The translations under genes and the position numbers were made by a program. DNA of 41,146 nt from contig CAMLSG010000015.1 of the NCBI GenBank assembly GCA_946482635.1, forward strand, positions 1 through 41,146, in the 5' to 3' direction. Under the pieces are notes generated by a model. The model made no database searches and had not been told where the DNA came from. It saw only the letters and a program-made list of their open reading frames with translations. Positions 8,426 through 17,900 of this stretch are shown in pieces. The DNA comes from an uncultured Duganella sp. (GTDB taxonomy: Bacteria; Pseudomonadota; Gammaproteobacteria; Burkholderiales; Burkholderiaceae). Numbering within the stretch: position 1 is the first letter of the stretch; each line of letters begins with the position of its first letter.

Positions 8426-10375
8426 TTACTCGCCCAGGTAACGTCCAAACCACTCGATGGTGCGCTTGCGCAGGTCCTGCTGGTGCTCCGGTTCGCGGAT
8501 GCTGTGTCCTTCGCCTTCATAGATCACAAGCGAGGTCGGCACGCCCATCGCTTGAAGGCCGTGCCAGAACTCCATCGACTGCGCCGGCGGGCATTCCACG
8601 TCGCGCTCGCCGACATACACCAGCGTTGGCGTGCGCGCCACCTTGATCGATTCGATCGGCGACAGCTGGCGGTAGATCGCCGGGTCGTCATAGGCGGAAG
8701 CGCCGAAGAACGGAATCATCCACTGGTCGATGCCGTTCTGGCCGTAATAGGAAATCCAGTTCGCAATGCCGGCGCCTGCGACGGCTGCCTTGAAGCGCTG
8801 CGAGTGCGTGACGCCCCACATGGTCATGAAGCCGCCGTAGGAATGGCCCATGAGGCCCATGCGGCTGGTGTCGACCGGCGCCGCCGCGGCCACCGCGTCA
8901 ACGCCGGCGAGGATATCGCGCAGGTCGCCGCCGCCGAAGTCGCGGCGGTTGGCACGGGCGAAATCCTGGCCCTGGCCGAAGCTGCCGCGCGGGTTGGGCA
9001 GGAACACAAAGTAGCCCTTTTCCACCAGTTCGCGCACCAGCGGATTGCCCTGCTCGCCCGGCGAGATGTAGCGCGGGGATGCCGCAGCGGCAGGGCCGCC
9101 GTGCACCTGCACGATCATCGGGTATTTCTTGCCCGGCACCGTGGTGCGCGGGCCGATCAGCCAGCCCTGAACGTTGAAGCCTTCGTTCTTCCAGCCGATG
9201 TTCTGTACCGCGACTTGCGGCGCCAGGTGGGCATTGTCGTCGGTAATGGCGCGCATTGCGCCGACCGGGCCGGCCACGATGGCGGGCGCGTGTTCGAAGT
9301 CCTCCTGCAGTGCGGCGGCCCTGCTGCCGTCTGCTCTGAACGACATGCGGCCGTCGCCCGCACCGGTCGATGCGGCAACGGAACGCAGGATCGTGCCATG
9401 GCCCTGCAAGTCCAGCGCCAGCACGGTCGATTTCTCACCCATCAGGGCATTGGCCAGCAAGCCTTTGCCGCGCCATGCCAGCGTGTTGAACGTGCCCTTG
9501 AAGCCCGGCGTCAGGTTGGCAGGCTCTCCGCCTGCCAGCGGCACTGTGTAGACGTCGCCGCCCACCGAGCCGAAGTCGCTCATCAAGCCGCCGATGAAGG
9601 CCACGGTGCGGCCGTCCGGCGAGACGCGCGGCATGTTCAGTTGCGTAGCGGGGCTGGCCACGATGCGCAGCGCACCGCTAACGGCATCGATATGGGACAG
9701 CTTGGCCACCCACCAGTTGTTGTCGCCATTGCCTTTGGCGCTGGTGGCAACGAAGCCTTTGCTATCCGGCGTCCAGTCGTATTCGTAGATGAAGGTATCG
9801 ACCGGCGATACCAGCTTGAGCGTGCCGCCAGCGGCCGGAATGGTGGCGATGCGCTGCGCGTCTTCCTCCGCGCCGATCTCGCCGACCAGGCGCGCGCCGG
9901 CTGCAGTGGCGCCGGTTTCCTTCTTCGCGCCGACAGTCGCCAGCAGCGCCACGGTGCGGCCATCGGGCGACCAGCGCGCAGTGCTGGCTACGCCCTGCAC
10001 GGCGGCCAGCGCTCGCGCCTTGCCTCCTGCGGCGACGTAAAGCCAGGCCGACCCGGCGCGCTTGTCGCTGGCGACAAAGGCCAGCGCTTTGCCGTCCGGC
10101 GACCAGGATGGCTTGTCATAACTGCATGTGGAGCAAGGATCGAATTCGGCGGCGATGGCGCCGCTCGACGCGTCGCGCACCACCACGGTGGGGTGCGGGC
10201 GCTTGCCGTTGCCGGTGTCGATGGATTCCAGCGACACGACCCGGTCGCCGGCTGGGGAGATCGCGACCGAGCGGTAGTCGCGGATGGCGGAGCCGGGAGA
10301 GCCCGCCTGGGCAACCGCCCCAGAGATTATGGCCGTAGCCAGGAATGCTGTGTGGGCGATTGCTTTGACCTGCAT
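8426..10375 (-). CDS. Secreted S9-family serine peptidase (prolyl oligopeptidase/acylaminoacyl peptidase type)
   Basis: A 649-aa protein with a signal peptide (hydrophobic 8-24) so probably periplasmic. Residues about 30-380 form a beta-propeller built of WSPDGK/VSPDGR-type blades, typical of S9 gating domains. The alpha/beta hydrolase domain carries the nucleophile in GHSYGG (Ser512), Asp592 in GERD and His624 in EGEGHS, giving a complete triad. Such enzymes cut short peptides, often after proline, or remove N-acylated residues. AAGG about 8 nt before the ATG lies inside the end of the permease gene, whose stop is 3 nt upstream. With the permease, the layout fits periplasmic peptide degradation coupled to amino acid uptake; this is inference. 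Confidence 0.92.
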   Translation of the reverse strand: MQVKAIAHTAFLATAIISGAVAQAGSPGSAIRDYRSVAISPAGDRVVSLESIDTGNGKRPHPTVVVRDASSGAIAAEFDPCSTCSYDKPSWSPDGKALAFVASDKRAGSAWLYVAAGGKARALAAVQGVASTARWSPDGRTVALLATVGAKKETGATAAGARLVGEIGAEEDAQRIATIPAAGGTLKLVSPVDTFIYEYDWTPDSKGFVATSAKGNGDNNWWVAKLSHIDAVSGALRIVASPATQLNMPRVSPDGRTVAFIGGLMSDFGSVGGDVYTVPLAGGEPANLTPGFKGTFNTLAWRGKGLLANALMGEKSTVLALDLQGHGTILRSVAASTGAGDGRMSFRADGSRAAALQEDFEHAPAIVAGPVGAMRAITDDNAHLAPQVAVQNIGWKNEGFNVQGWLIGPRTTVPGKKYPMIVQVHGGPAAAASPRYISPGEQGNPLVRELVEKGYFVFLPNPRGSFGQGQDFARANRRDFGGGDLRDILAGVDAVAAAAPVDTSRMGLMGHSYGGFMTMWGVTHSQRFKAAVAGAGIANWISYYGQNGIDQWMIPFFGASAYDDPAIYRQLSPIESIKVARTPTLVYVGERDVECPPAQSMEFWHGLQAMGVPTSLVIYEGEGHSIREPEHQQDLRKRTIEWFGRYLGE

Positions 10376-10378
10376 TGT

Positions 10379-11860
10379 TTATACCTTGTTAAGCCTGGAA
10401 TTCCGGATACCGTAGATGAAATAGGTTAGCACCGCTACGACCATCCAGATAGTGAAAATCATCTTGGTGGCATGCGACAGGTTGATCATCAGGTAGCCGC
10501 AGGCCAGGATGCTCAGGCCCGGCACGAAGTACGGGCCGAAAGGCACGCGGAAACCGCCCTTGGTGTAGGTGCCCGCCGCGCGCTCCTGCGAACGCAGCAC
10601 CGGCACGGCGATCGACACCACGATGAAGGCGGTCAGGGTGCCCATCGACACCATGTCCCACAGGAAGGTGGAATCGACCAGGCCGGCGACAATGCCGACC
10701 ACCACGCTGACGATCAGGGTGTTGCTGACCGGAGAGTGGGTTTTGGAATTCACAGTCTGGAAAGCCTTTGGCACCAGGCCGTCCTTGGCAATCGCGTACA
10801 GGATGCGGGTCTGGCCGTAGATCGTCACCAGGGTCACCGAGAACACCGAGATCACGGCGCCGGCCGACAGGATCAGCGCCGGCCATGCCTTGCCGGTAAC
10901 GTTCTGCAGGATCACGGACAGGCCTGCGGCCTGGCCTTCAAACATGTGCGCCGGCTGGGCGCCCATGGCGGCCATGGCGACCAGCATGTAGAACACAGTT
11001 ACCAGCAGCAGCGCGGCAATGATGCCGATCGGGACATTGCGCTTCGGATTGCGCACCTCTTCGCCGGCGGTCGCGATGGTGTCCAGGCCGATGAAGGAGA
11101 AGAACACGGTGCCAGCGGCGGCGGCAATGCCGCTGGCGCCCGGCAGCCACTCGCCTGGCGTATGCTTGAGGAATGGCGTGAAGTTATTGGTATCGAAGCC
11201 GGTGAAGGCGACCGCGCAGAAGAAGATCAGGATCGCCAGCTTGATCATCACCATGATGGCATTGGCGGTGGCCGATTCCTTGGCGCCGCGCACCAGCAGG
11301 AAGCAGCACAGCGCGACCAGGATCACCGGCGGCAGGTTGAAGTGGTCCGTGTGCCACACCGTGCCGTTCGGCGTCGAGACGATCATCGGCGTGCGCAGGT
11401 TTTCCGGGATCTGCCAATGGAAGGCGTTGATCAGGAAGTTGTTCAGGTAGTCCGACCAGCCAATCGCCGTGGCACTGGCCGCCAGCCCATATTCGAGCAG
11501 CAGGCAGAAGGCGACGATGAAGGCCATGAACTCGCCCAGCGTGCGGTAGGCGAAGGAATAGGCGGAACCGGCGGCCGGCACGCGGAAGGACAGCTCGGCG
11601 TAGCACAGCGCGGTCAGGCCGGCGGTCAGCGCCGCCAGCAGGAAGGACAGCACCACGGAGGGGCCGGCCTTCGGCACCGCTTCGACCATGGTGAAGAAAA
11701 TGCCTGTGCCGATCGTGGCGCCTACGCCGATCATCGTCAGCGAAAACAGCCCGATGGAGCGGCTAAGGCCCTCCCCGTGCAGGCTCGTGCCGGCATCCGT
11801 ATCCACCGGCGTCGGTTTGGTACGGGTCAGCTTCTGGACCAGCGATTGATTCACAGGCAT
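10379..11860 (-). CDS. APC-superfamily cationic amino acid permease
   Basis: A 493-aa inner-membrane transporter with about 12 hydrophobic segments and the APC signature GVGATIGTGIFF (about 45-56). The overall pattern (LCYAELSFRVPAAGSAYSFAYRTLGE) matches the cationic amino acid transporter branch (YhdG/CAT-like). It likely imports amino acids by cation symport or exchange. Start: ATG at 11860 has AAGGA only 1 nt away, while the in-frame GTG at 11854 lies 7 nt from the same AAGGA, so GTG may be the true start. A TATAAT box lies upstream. It is first of a five-gene minus-strand operon ending at 5896. Specificity is not visible from sequence. Confidence 0.88.
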   Translation of the reverse strand: MPVNQSLVQKLTRTKPTPVDTDAGTSLHGEGLSRSIGLFSLTMIGVGATIGTGIFFTMVEAVPKAGPSVVLSFLLAALTAGLTALCYAELSFRVPAAGSAYSFAYRTLGEFMAFIVAFCLLLEYGLAASATAIGWSDYLNNFLINAFHWQIPENLRTPMIVSTPNGTVWHTDHFNLPPVILVALCCFLLVRGAKESATANAIMVMIKLAILIFFCAVAFTGFDTNNFTPFLKHTPGEWLPGASGIAAAAGTVFFSFIGLDTIATAGEEVRNPKRNVPIGIIAALLLVTVFYMLVAMAAMGAQPAHMFEGQAAGLSVILQNVTGKAWPALILSAGAVISVFSVTLVTIYGQTRILYAIAKDGLVPKAFQTVNSKTHSPVSNTLIVSVVVGIVAGLVDSTFLWDMVSMGTLTAFIVVSIAVPVLRSQERAAGTYTKGGFRVPFGPYFVPGLSILACGYLMINLSHATKMIFTIWMVVAVLTYFIYGIRNSRLNKV

Positions 11861-11886
11861 ATCCTTCAGGACAAAAAAACCCCACG

Positions 11887-11892
11887 ATTATA
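11887..11892 (-). promoter_or_regulatory. Predicted -10 box of the permease-peptidase-GGDEF operon
   Basis: TATAAT on the minus strand, about 27 nt before the permease start. No convincing -35 box lies at 16-18 nt spacing. The resulting short leader contains a run of seven T and the AAGGA ribosome-binding site. This is the only good promoter I see for the five genes, whose gaps downstream are just 2-20 nt. Confidence 0.5.
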
Positions 11893-11971
11893 AGACCTCG
11901 CAGTTCCCGTACCTAAAGGATTTTGATGCCGGAAAGGCAACCGTGGCGGGCGCCCCACGGAGCGTGCCAAG

Positions 11972-13084
11972 CTAACGCTGGCCGAGGCGCGTTTCGCCGA
12001 ACAGGTTTTTCAGTTCACGAGGCTGCGAGCGCCAATACTGCGGCGGTGCAGCAACCTGGGCGCCCAAGGCGGCAGCGGCGTGCCATGGCCAGCGCGGGTT
12101 GAACAGCATGGCGCGCGCCAGGCCCACCATGTCGGCCTGGCCATTGGCGATGATCGCCTCGGCGTGCAGCGGTTCGGTGATCAGCCCCACGCCAATGGTT
12201 GGCATGCCCGTTTCGGCCTTGATGCGCTGCGCAAAATGGACCTGGTAGCCGGGACCGAGCGGAATCTGCTGTAATGACGAGACGCCGCCGCTGGAGACGT
12301 GGATAAAGTCGGCGCCGCGCTGTTTCAGCTGATGCGCCAGTGCCACGCATTGTTCGATGTCCCAGCCGCCGTCCACCCAATCCGATGCCGACACGCGCAT
12401 GCCGATCGCCACTGCGCGCGGCAGGGCGGCGCGCACCGCATCGAATACCTCCAGTGGGAAGCGCATGCGGTTTTCCAGCGAGCCGCCGTACTGGTCGCTG
12501 CGCTGGTTGGCCAGGCGCGACAGGAACTGGTGCAGCAGGTAGCCGTGGGCGCCGTGCAGCTCAATGGCCTCGATGCCGAGGGCATGCACGCGCAGCGCAG
12601 CACTGACGAAATCGGCCTTGACCTTGGCCAGGCCGGCTTCGTCGAGCGCCAATGGTGCCGGATCCGAGGCCCCATGCGGCAACGCGGAGGGAGCGACCGT
12701 CTGCCAACCGCCCTGCCCTGGCGCCAGCGCTTGCCCGCCTTCGAACGGCGGGGCGCTGGATGCCTTGCGCCCAGCGTGGGCAAGCTGCACCGCGAGCCTG
12801 ATTGGAGAATGACGGCGGATCGCCTGCACGATGGGCGCAAGCGCCTGCTGGTGCGCATCCGACCACAGGCCCAGGTCGGCCGGCGAGATCCGCCCTTCCG
12901 GCGAGATGGCCGTCGCTTCCAGGATCAGCAAGCCGGCGCCGGACAGCGCCTGGTGGCCGTAGTGGATCATGTGCCAGTCGGCCGCAAGGCCGTCGTTGGC
13001 GGAGTACTGGCACATGGGCGCGATGGCGATGCGATTCGCCAGTTCCAGCGGGCCTAGTGCGTATGGGGAGAACAAGTGGCTCAT
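11972..13084 (-). CDS. Old yellow enzyme family NADH:flavin oxidoreductase (YqjM/XenA-like)
   Basis: A 370-aa FMN-dependent TIM barrel of the thermophilic-like OYE subclass. Supporting motifs are APMCQYSA with the flavin-tuning Cys25, HAGRKAS (103-109), the substrate-binding HGAH pair (His177, His180) with Tyr182, and RSDQYGGSLENR (195-206). The class reduces activated C=C bonds of enones, and some members reduce nitro compounds or nitrate esters, using NAD(P)H in the cytoplasm. The ATG at 13084 begins SHLFSPYALGPL, as expected for the family. It is divergent from the 37-aa gene. No terminator with a U-run follows. The natural substrate is unknown. Confidence 0.93.
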   Translation of the reverse strand: MSHLFSPYALGPLELANRIAIAPMCQYSANDGLAADWHMIHYGHQALSGAGLLILEATAISPEGRISPADLGLWSDAHQQALAPIVQAIRRHSPIRLAVQLAHAGRKASSAPPFEGGQALAPGQGGWQTVAPSALPHGASDPAPLALDEAGLAKVKADFVSAALRVHALGIEAIELHGAHGYLLHQFLSRLANQRSDQYGGSLENRMRFPLEVFDAVRAALPRAVAIGMRVSASDWVDGGWDIEQCVALAHQLKQRGADFIHVSSGGVSSLQQIPLGPGYQVHFAQRIKAETGMPTIGVGLITEPLHAEAIIANGQADMVGLARAMLFNPRWPWHAAAALGAQVAAPPQYWRSQPRELKNLFGETRLGQR

Positions 13085-13189
13085 ATCGTTACAAGTACTT
13101 ACTATTGATACAGGCTTGCGCCTAGCTTGGCGCGGCCCGCATTGATAACCTTTGAAGCATGCAAAACCGCTACTGAGAAGGAGCCAGCC

Positions 13190-13303
13190 ATGTACCGTAA
13201 AATCCCGACCGTCACTTCGCGCTTCAATCCTGCGAAGGTGTTCTCAGTGGGCGTGCTCCTGCTGGCAATCGCGACGACCTACGCCATGAAAGTCAGCTTC
13301 TAA
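13190..13303 (+). CDS. Predicted 37-aa single-span membrane miniprotein
   Basis: A short gene with a strong ribosome-binding site, AAGGAG at 13178-13183, 6 nt before the ATG. It encodes a basic N-terminus (YRKIPTVTSRFNPAK) followed by one hydrophobic span (VFSVGVLLLAIATTYAM) and a short tail. The positive-inside rule predicts a cytoplasmic N-terminus. I recognise no family; tiny membrane proteins of this kind can be stress proteins or regulators of a larger membrane partner, which is inference. It has its own intergenic region (13085-13189), divergent from the OYE gene. Its TAA overlaps the TAG of the convergent DUF1993 gene. Confidence 0.6.
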   Translation: MYRKIPTVTSRFNPAKVFSVGVLLLAIATTYAMKVSF

Positions 13304-13812
13304 CCTTCGTAAGGCCCCAGGTAGTCGATCTTGCCGATCTTGACGCCCTGGTTTCGCAGGATGTCGTGCAGCGTCACGACATGGAAGTAGAAATTCGGCA
13401 GCGCAAAAGTCAGCAGATAGCTCTCGCCGGTGAAGGTTGGCTTGAAGCTGCCGAAACTCAGTGCCACCTCGCGCGTTTCGCTGTTCGCGAAATGCTCCTC
13501 CCCCACGCTTTCGATGTAGGCGATCGTGTTCGCGATGCGCTGTTGCAGCTGCTCGAAAGTGGCTTCGTTGTCGGGGAATTTCGGCGCGGCGATGCCGCTC
13601 AGGCGTTCGATGGAGAGTTTGCTGGTATCGCTGGCGCGCTGCACCTGGGCGGTCAGCGGCAGCATGTCGTCGGCCAGCCGCGCCGACAATAGCGTTTCCG
13701 GGACTTTGCCGGTTTCCTCCGCGTAGGCTTGCGCCTTGCGCAGCAGGCTTGCCATCACGTTCAGGCCGCGCACGAAAACGGGCGCGGAGACTTTATACAT
13801 GGACAGGGACAT
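13300..13812 (-). CDS. DUF1993 domain protein (DinB-like four-helix fold)
   Basis: A 170-aa protein matching DUF1993: an N-terminal LSMYKVSAPVFVRGLNVMASLL, a central PETLLSARLADDMLPL helix, and a C-terminal NFYFHVVTLHDILRNQGV that recalls the metal-binding helix of DinB-like proteins. The function is unknown. The start at 13812 has AAGGAG (13819-13824) at good spacing, partly inside a hairpin that follows astE. It lies 57 nt after astE on the same strand, so it may be a distal passenger of the arginine operon or have its own control. Its stop TAG shares three bases with the stop of the convergent 37-aa gene. Confidence 0.8.
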   Translation of the reverse strand: MSLSMYKVSAPVFVRGLNVMASLLRKAQAYAEETGKVPETLLSARLADDMLPLTAQVQRASDTSKLSIERLSGIAAPKFPDNEATFEQLQQRIANTIAYIESVGEEHFANSETREVALSFGSFKPTFTGESYLLTFALPNFYFHVVTLHDILRNQGVKIGKIDYLGPYEG

Positions 13813-13821
13813 GCGTTACTC

Positions 13822-13844
13822 CTTTCCGGTGAGTGTCCGGAAAG
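13822..13844 (-). promoter_or_regulatory. Hairpin overlapping the DUF1993 ribosome-binding site
   Basis: CTTTCCGG and CCGGAAAG form a perfect 8-bp stem (13822-13829 with 13837-13844 on the plus strand) around a 7-nt loop. In the minus-strand mRNA the second arm contains the AAG of the AAGGAG Shine-Dalgarno, so folding would partly hide it. No U-run follows, so it is not a standard terminator. It may mark the end of astE or modulate translation of DUF1993. Confidence 0.4.
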
Positions 13845-13869
13845 TGTAGCGCAATCCCTCCGCAGTCGC

Positions 13870-14859
13870 TCACTTCACGCGCGTGACCATCATTCCGGCC
13901 CGCAGGCCAATGCGGACGTCCGGGTTGGGGAAGACCACCAGCTCTTCGTCGTGCTGCACGGTGTAGACGGTGTCGCCGTCGCGGGCAATCTCATCGCCTT
14001 TCCTCAGCGCGGTGAAGTTCTGCGTCTCCTTGCCGAAGGCCATCTTGAAGTTGTCGCTCAACTTGATGATGTTCTGGGCTACCTTGAACACGTGCGGTTC
14101 GCTGGCGGCTTGCACCGGGGCTTTGCCGCGCAGCAGGCGGTCCAGGGCCCGCCTGGCATCTTCGAACTGCGTGAGGTCGTTCTGGCCCAGGGGGCCGATG
14201 CGGCCCAGCTCAATCGTGGTGCCGGCGGCGGCGTGGTGCTCTGCGCTGTAGTAGCTGTAGGTACCGGCCGACGACGGGTTCATGATGATGGCGCCGATGG
14301 CGGCTTCGCCCAGCCAGCCGATCAGCTGCTGCTTGGCGTCGTCCGCAATCAGGTCGGGGACGATAGCGAAGGTTGGGTAGACGCTCGGGCGGATGGCCGT
14401 GTGCAGGTCGAGGTGCCAGCGTTGTTTGCCGGCGCTTTCGAAGAATTCGGTGGTGGCGGCAATCATGGCGTCGGCACGTGCGGCTTCGGCGGTGCCCGCC
14501 AGGGTGCCGCGTTCGGTGCGAAACATGCGGTTCAGGTCTGCGTCGATGAAGCGCTTGGCCTGGCGGATGGCGTCGATGTTGCCGACGCAGAGCATCAGGT
14601 CGACTTGCAGCGCTTGGGGTTCTTGCGCGAGGGCGTCGAGCAGGTAGGCAACCAGTTCGATCGGGCCGGTTTCGTCGCCGTGCACGCCGACGGAGACCAG
14701 GATGGCTGGACGGCCTTGCTGCTTGCTGCGGATGGCGAGGATGCCGTCGGCGGGTTGGGCTACTGCGAAGCCGGCTTGTTCGAAACTGCGTGCTACCGCG
14801 CTGAAGTCTGCTTCAGCGAGGGCGCGGACTGCGGGGGGTAAGGTTTGGTTATCTGCCAT
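13870..14859 (-). CDS. astE: Succinylglutamate desuccinylase, last step of the AST pathway
   Basis: A 329-aa zinc hydrolase of the AstE/aspartoacylase family. Zinc ligands are visible: VGVHGDE (His60, Glu63) and HLDLHT (His153), plus the substrate-binding LNRMFR (109-114). It cleaves N-succinylglutamate to glutamate and succinate in the cytoplasm. The frame stays open upstream through the adjacent repeat, but the ATG at 14859 gives the expected family length. Only a weak AAAAG precedes it, which may mean low translation or coupling. It follows the NAD-GDH gene with a 100-nt spacer that contains repeat copy 1. Together with astB, astD, aruFG and astC it completes the pathway. Confidence 0.93.
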   Translation of the reverse strand: MADNQTLPPAVRALAEADFSAVARSFEQAGFAVAQPADGILAIRSKQQGRPAILVSVGVHGDETGPIELVAYLLDALAQEPQALQVDLMLCVGNIDAIRQAKRFIDADLNRMFRTERGTLAGTAEAARADAMIAATTEFFESAGKQRWHLDLHTAIRPSVYPTFAIVPDLIADDAKQQLIGWLGEAAIGAIIMNPSSAGTYSYYSAEHHAAAGTTIELGRIGPLGQNDLTQFEDARRALDRLLRGKAPVQAASEPHVFKVAQNIIKLSDNFKMAFGKETQNFTALRKGDEIARDGDTVYTVQHDEELVVFPNPDVRIGLRAGMMVTRVK

Positions 14860-14891
14860 TCTTTTGTTGCTGTTTACTTTCTGCTCCGCTA

Positions 14892-14960
14892 AAACCGGTA
14901 AACCAGTGTCAGACCCGCAGGGTCTGACACTTATACGCGGCGGCCGCGGGTTACCGGTTT
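14892..14960. repeat. Stop-codon-abutting palindromic repeat, copy 1 (NAD-GDH to astE)
   Basis: A 69-bp element. Outer inverted repeat: AAACCGGTAA (14892-14901) and TTACCGGTTT (14951-14960), perfect over 10 bp. Inside are a perfect 12-bp stem with GCA loop, AGTGTCAGACCC/GGGTCTGACACT (14905-14931), and a GC-rich palindrome CGCGGC-G-GCCGCG (14936-14948). The outer arm includes the last base of the TGA of the NAD-GDH gene. It lacks the third hairpin seen in copies 2 and 3. The left end lies 33 nt before the astE start. Confidence 0.85.
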
Positions 14961-17900
14961 CAGGCCGCCATGCCGACCGCGTTGACCGCTTCCGACAACG
15001 CCCACACATCCAGCATTGCCTGCTCCAGGTCAGCCGACGCCGCGTAACCGGACAAGCCCAGCGTGCAGGTCACCAGCTCCACCGCCTCGACCGCATCATG
15101 CCCGTTGGTGGCGCGCGCCAGCACCTGCGACAGCAATTTCTGCTGCGTGCGGCGCAAAGCCTGCTGCGCGTAGCTGCGCAGGTGTTCCTGCGACTTCGAC
15201 ACAGCCGGCAGCTTCAGGCCACGCTCCAGCGTATCGATGCCGGCCTGCGAACGCAGCGCCATGCCAACCGCCAGGAAGCCAGGCAGGTCCATGCCCGCAG
15301 GACGCTTGACCGACAGCGCGGCGAACACGAACGCCGCCACGCCTTCCAGCGCATCGACGGCATTCCACGCCTGCACGAATTCGGTACGCAGACCGCTGTG
15401 GGTAGCCGCTTCCGACTGCACATCGGCGGCCATCTTGCGCACGGTAGCAGGATCGTCGAACAGCTTGGTCAGCTCGGCGATACCGGCGCCGCGCAGTTGA
15501 TCTTTCGGTACGCCCAGCACGCCTTCCATCACCGCCTTCAGCATGGCGCGTGTGCGCGCATCGACGCGCATCGCAACGTTTCGCGGCACAGCCAGCGCAT
15601 CGGCATCCAGCGTATCGAAGACAGGCGCCAGGTCCAGCGCGGACCATGCCTGGCCCCACGCCAGGATCACGTCCTGCTCGCTGCAGTTGTTGGCAGCGGC
15701 AAGGTCGCGGATCATCAATGGGCCGCAACGGTTCACCACTTCATTCGCCAGTACGGTCGCCAGGATCGCATTGGACAGTGGATGGTTCAGCGGTGGACGG
15801 GTTGCCACCAGCTGCTCAGGGAAATAAGGACGCAGCACCTTCTCCGCCCAGCTCTCGTCCGTCAGCGGCATGGCCGACAGCAGGCGCTTGTAGCGGTTCT
15901 TCACGTTGGCGATGACCACCGCCAGCTCCGGCGTGGTCAGGCCGCGGCCATCGGCCTTGCGGCGCGCCAGTTCGGCCACGCTTGGCAGGTGCTCCAGTTC
16001 GCGCGACAGCGCGCCCTCTTCTTCCAGGTCCGCGATCAGGTCGGCGTAGCCGTCCTGCACATGGGCTTCCGACTGTGCCTGGAATTCGCGCACGAGCAAG
16101 CGGGTTTGCTGGGTGTTGTCGCGCAGGACCAGGCGTTCCACTTCCATGGTCATGTCGTTCAGCAGCTGGTTGCGGGCTGCCTCGGTGGTCTGGCCGGCGT
16201 TGACTTCCACGTCCAGCCACATCTTGCAGTTCACTTCGTGGTCGGAGCAATCCACGCCGGCCGAGTTGTCGATCGCATCGGTGAAGATGCGGCCGCCGGC
16301 CAGGGCGAACTCGATACGGCCGGCCTGGGTCGCGCCCAGGTTGCCGCCTTCCGCCACGACCTTGCAGCGCAGCTCATTGCCGCTGACGCGGATATTGTCG
16401 TTGGCGCGGTCTTTCACCTGCGCATGGGTTTCGCTCGAAGACTTGATGTAGGTGCCGATGCCGCCGTTGTAGAACAGGTCCACGGGGGCCAGCAGGATGC
16501 GGTGCATCAGTTCTTCCGGCGTCAGCGAGGTTTCCTGGATGTCCAGCGCGGCGCGCACTTCAGGCGACAGCTCGATGGTACGGGCAGTACGCGGGAACAC
16601 GCCGCCACCTTTCGAGATCAGGTCCTTGTTGTAGTCTTCCCACGAGGAACGCGGCAGCGCGAACATGCGCTGGCGTTCGGCGAAGGATTTCGCGGTATCC
16701 GGGTTCGGGTCGAGGAAGATGTGGCGGTGGTCGAACGCCGCCAGCAGCTTGATCTGGTTCGACAGCAGCACGCCGTTGCCAAACACGTCGCCCGACATGT
16801 CGCCCACGCCCACCACGGTGAACGGGGTGGTGTTCATGTCGTGGCCCATCTCGTAGAAGTGGCGCTTGACCGCTTCGAACGCGCCCTTGGCGGTAATGCC
16901 CATCTTCTTGTGGTCGTAGCCGTTCGAGCCGCCGGACGCAAACGCGTCGCCCAGCCAGAAGCCGCGCTTTACAGCGATGCTGTTGGCGATGTCGGAGAAA
17001 GTCGCGGTGCCCTTGTCGGCAGCCACCACCAGGTATGGGTCGTCGTTGTCGTAGCGGACGGTGTCCTCAGGCGGAACGATCTTGCCCAGCACGCGGTTGT
17101 CGGTCATTTCCAGCAGGCTGGCGATGAACAGGCGGTAGACTGCTTCGCCTTCCGCTGCCACCACGTCGCGCGGCGCGTCTTTCGGCATCTGCTTGCAGAC
17201 GAAGCCGCCTTTGGCGCCGGCAGGAACGATCACGGCGTTCTTCACCATCTGCGCTTTCACCAGGCCCAGCACCTCGGTGCGGTAGTCTTCCATGCGGTCC
17301 GACCAGCGCAAGCCGCCGCGGGCGACCGGGCCGCCGCGCAGGTGCACGCCTTCGAAGCGGCGCGAGAACACATAGATCTCGCGGAACGGACGCGGTTCCG
17401 GCACCAGGTGCAGGCTGCTGGTGTCGAACTTGAAGATGATCTTGTCGCCCTGGCCGGCATTCTGGAAATAGTTGGTGCGCAGGGTTGCCAGCATCAGGTC
17501 GATCATGGCTGCGAAGATCACTTCGGAGTCGGCGTGGTTGATCGAGGACAGGCGGCCCTTGATGGCCAGCAGCTTGTCCTTGGCGGCGGCGCGGGTGGCT
17601 TCAGGCAGTGCCGGATCGAAGCGCTCTTTCCATGCGTCGACCAGTTCCTTTACCAGCGCTGGATGGCGGCGCAGGATCTCCGCCATGTAGCGCACGGTGA
17701 ACTGGGTGCCGGCCTGGCGCCAGTAGCTCATGTAGGCGCGCACCAGCTGCACTTCGCGCAGGCGCAGGCCGCCTTCAACGACCAGGCCATTCAGGCGGCC
17801 GTCTTCGGCTTCATTGTTGAACAGGGCGTTGAACAAGTCTTCCGCCACCTGCACCACGCCTGGGCGCGACAGTTCGAGCGCGCTTTGCGCATCGACGGCC

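Noticed and set aside
8096..10429. A 777-codon plus-strand frame opposite the S9 peptidase
   Set aside because: Antisense shadow: low-complexity His/Arg/Ala composition and no motifs, while the minus strand encodes a full catalytic triad and propeller blades.
11941..11960. Hairpin CCGTGG/CCACGG after the OYE gene as intrinsic terminator
   Set aside because: The stem has six pairs with an 8-nt loop and no U-run follows on the minus strand, so support is too weak.
14860..15009. Upstream extension of the astE frame through repeat copy 1 into the GDH gene
   Set aside because: It would translate the repeat and the end of GDH in another frame; the family length fits the ATG at 14859.
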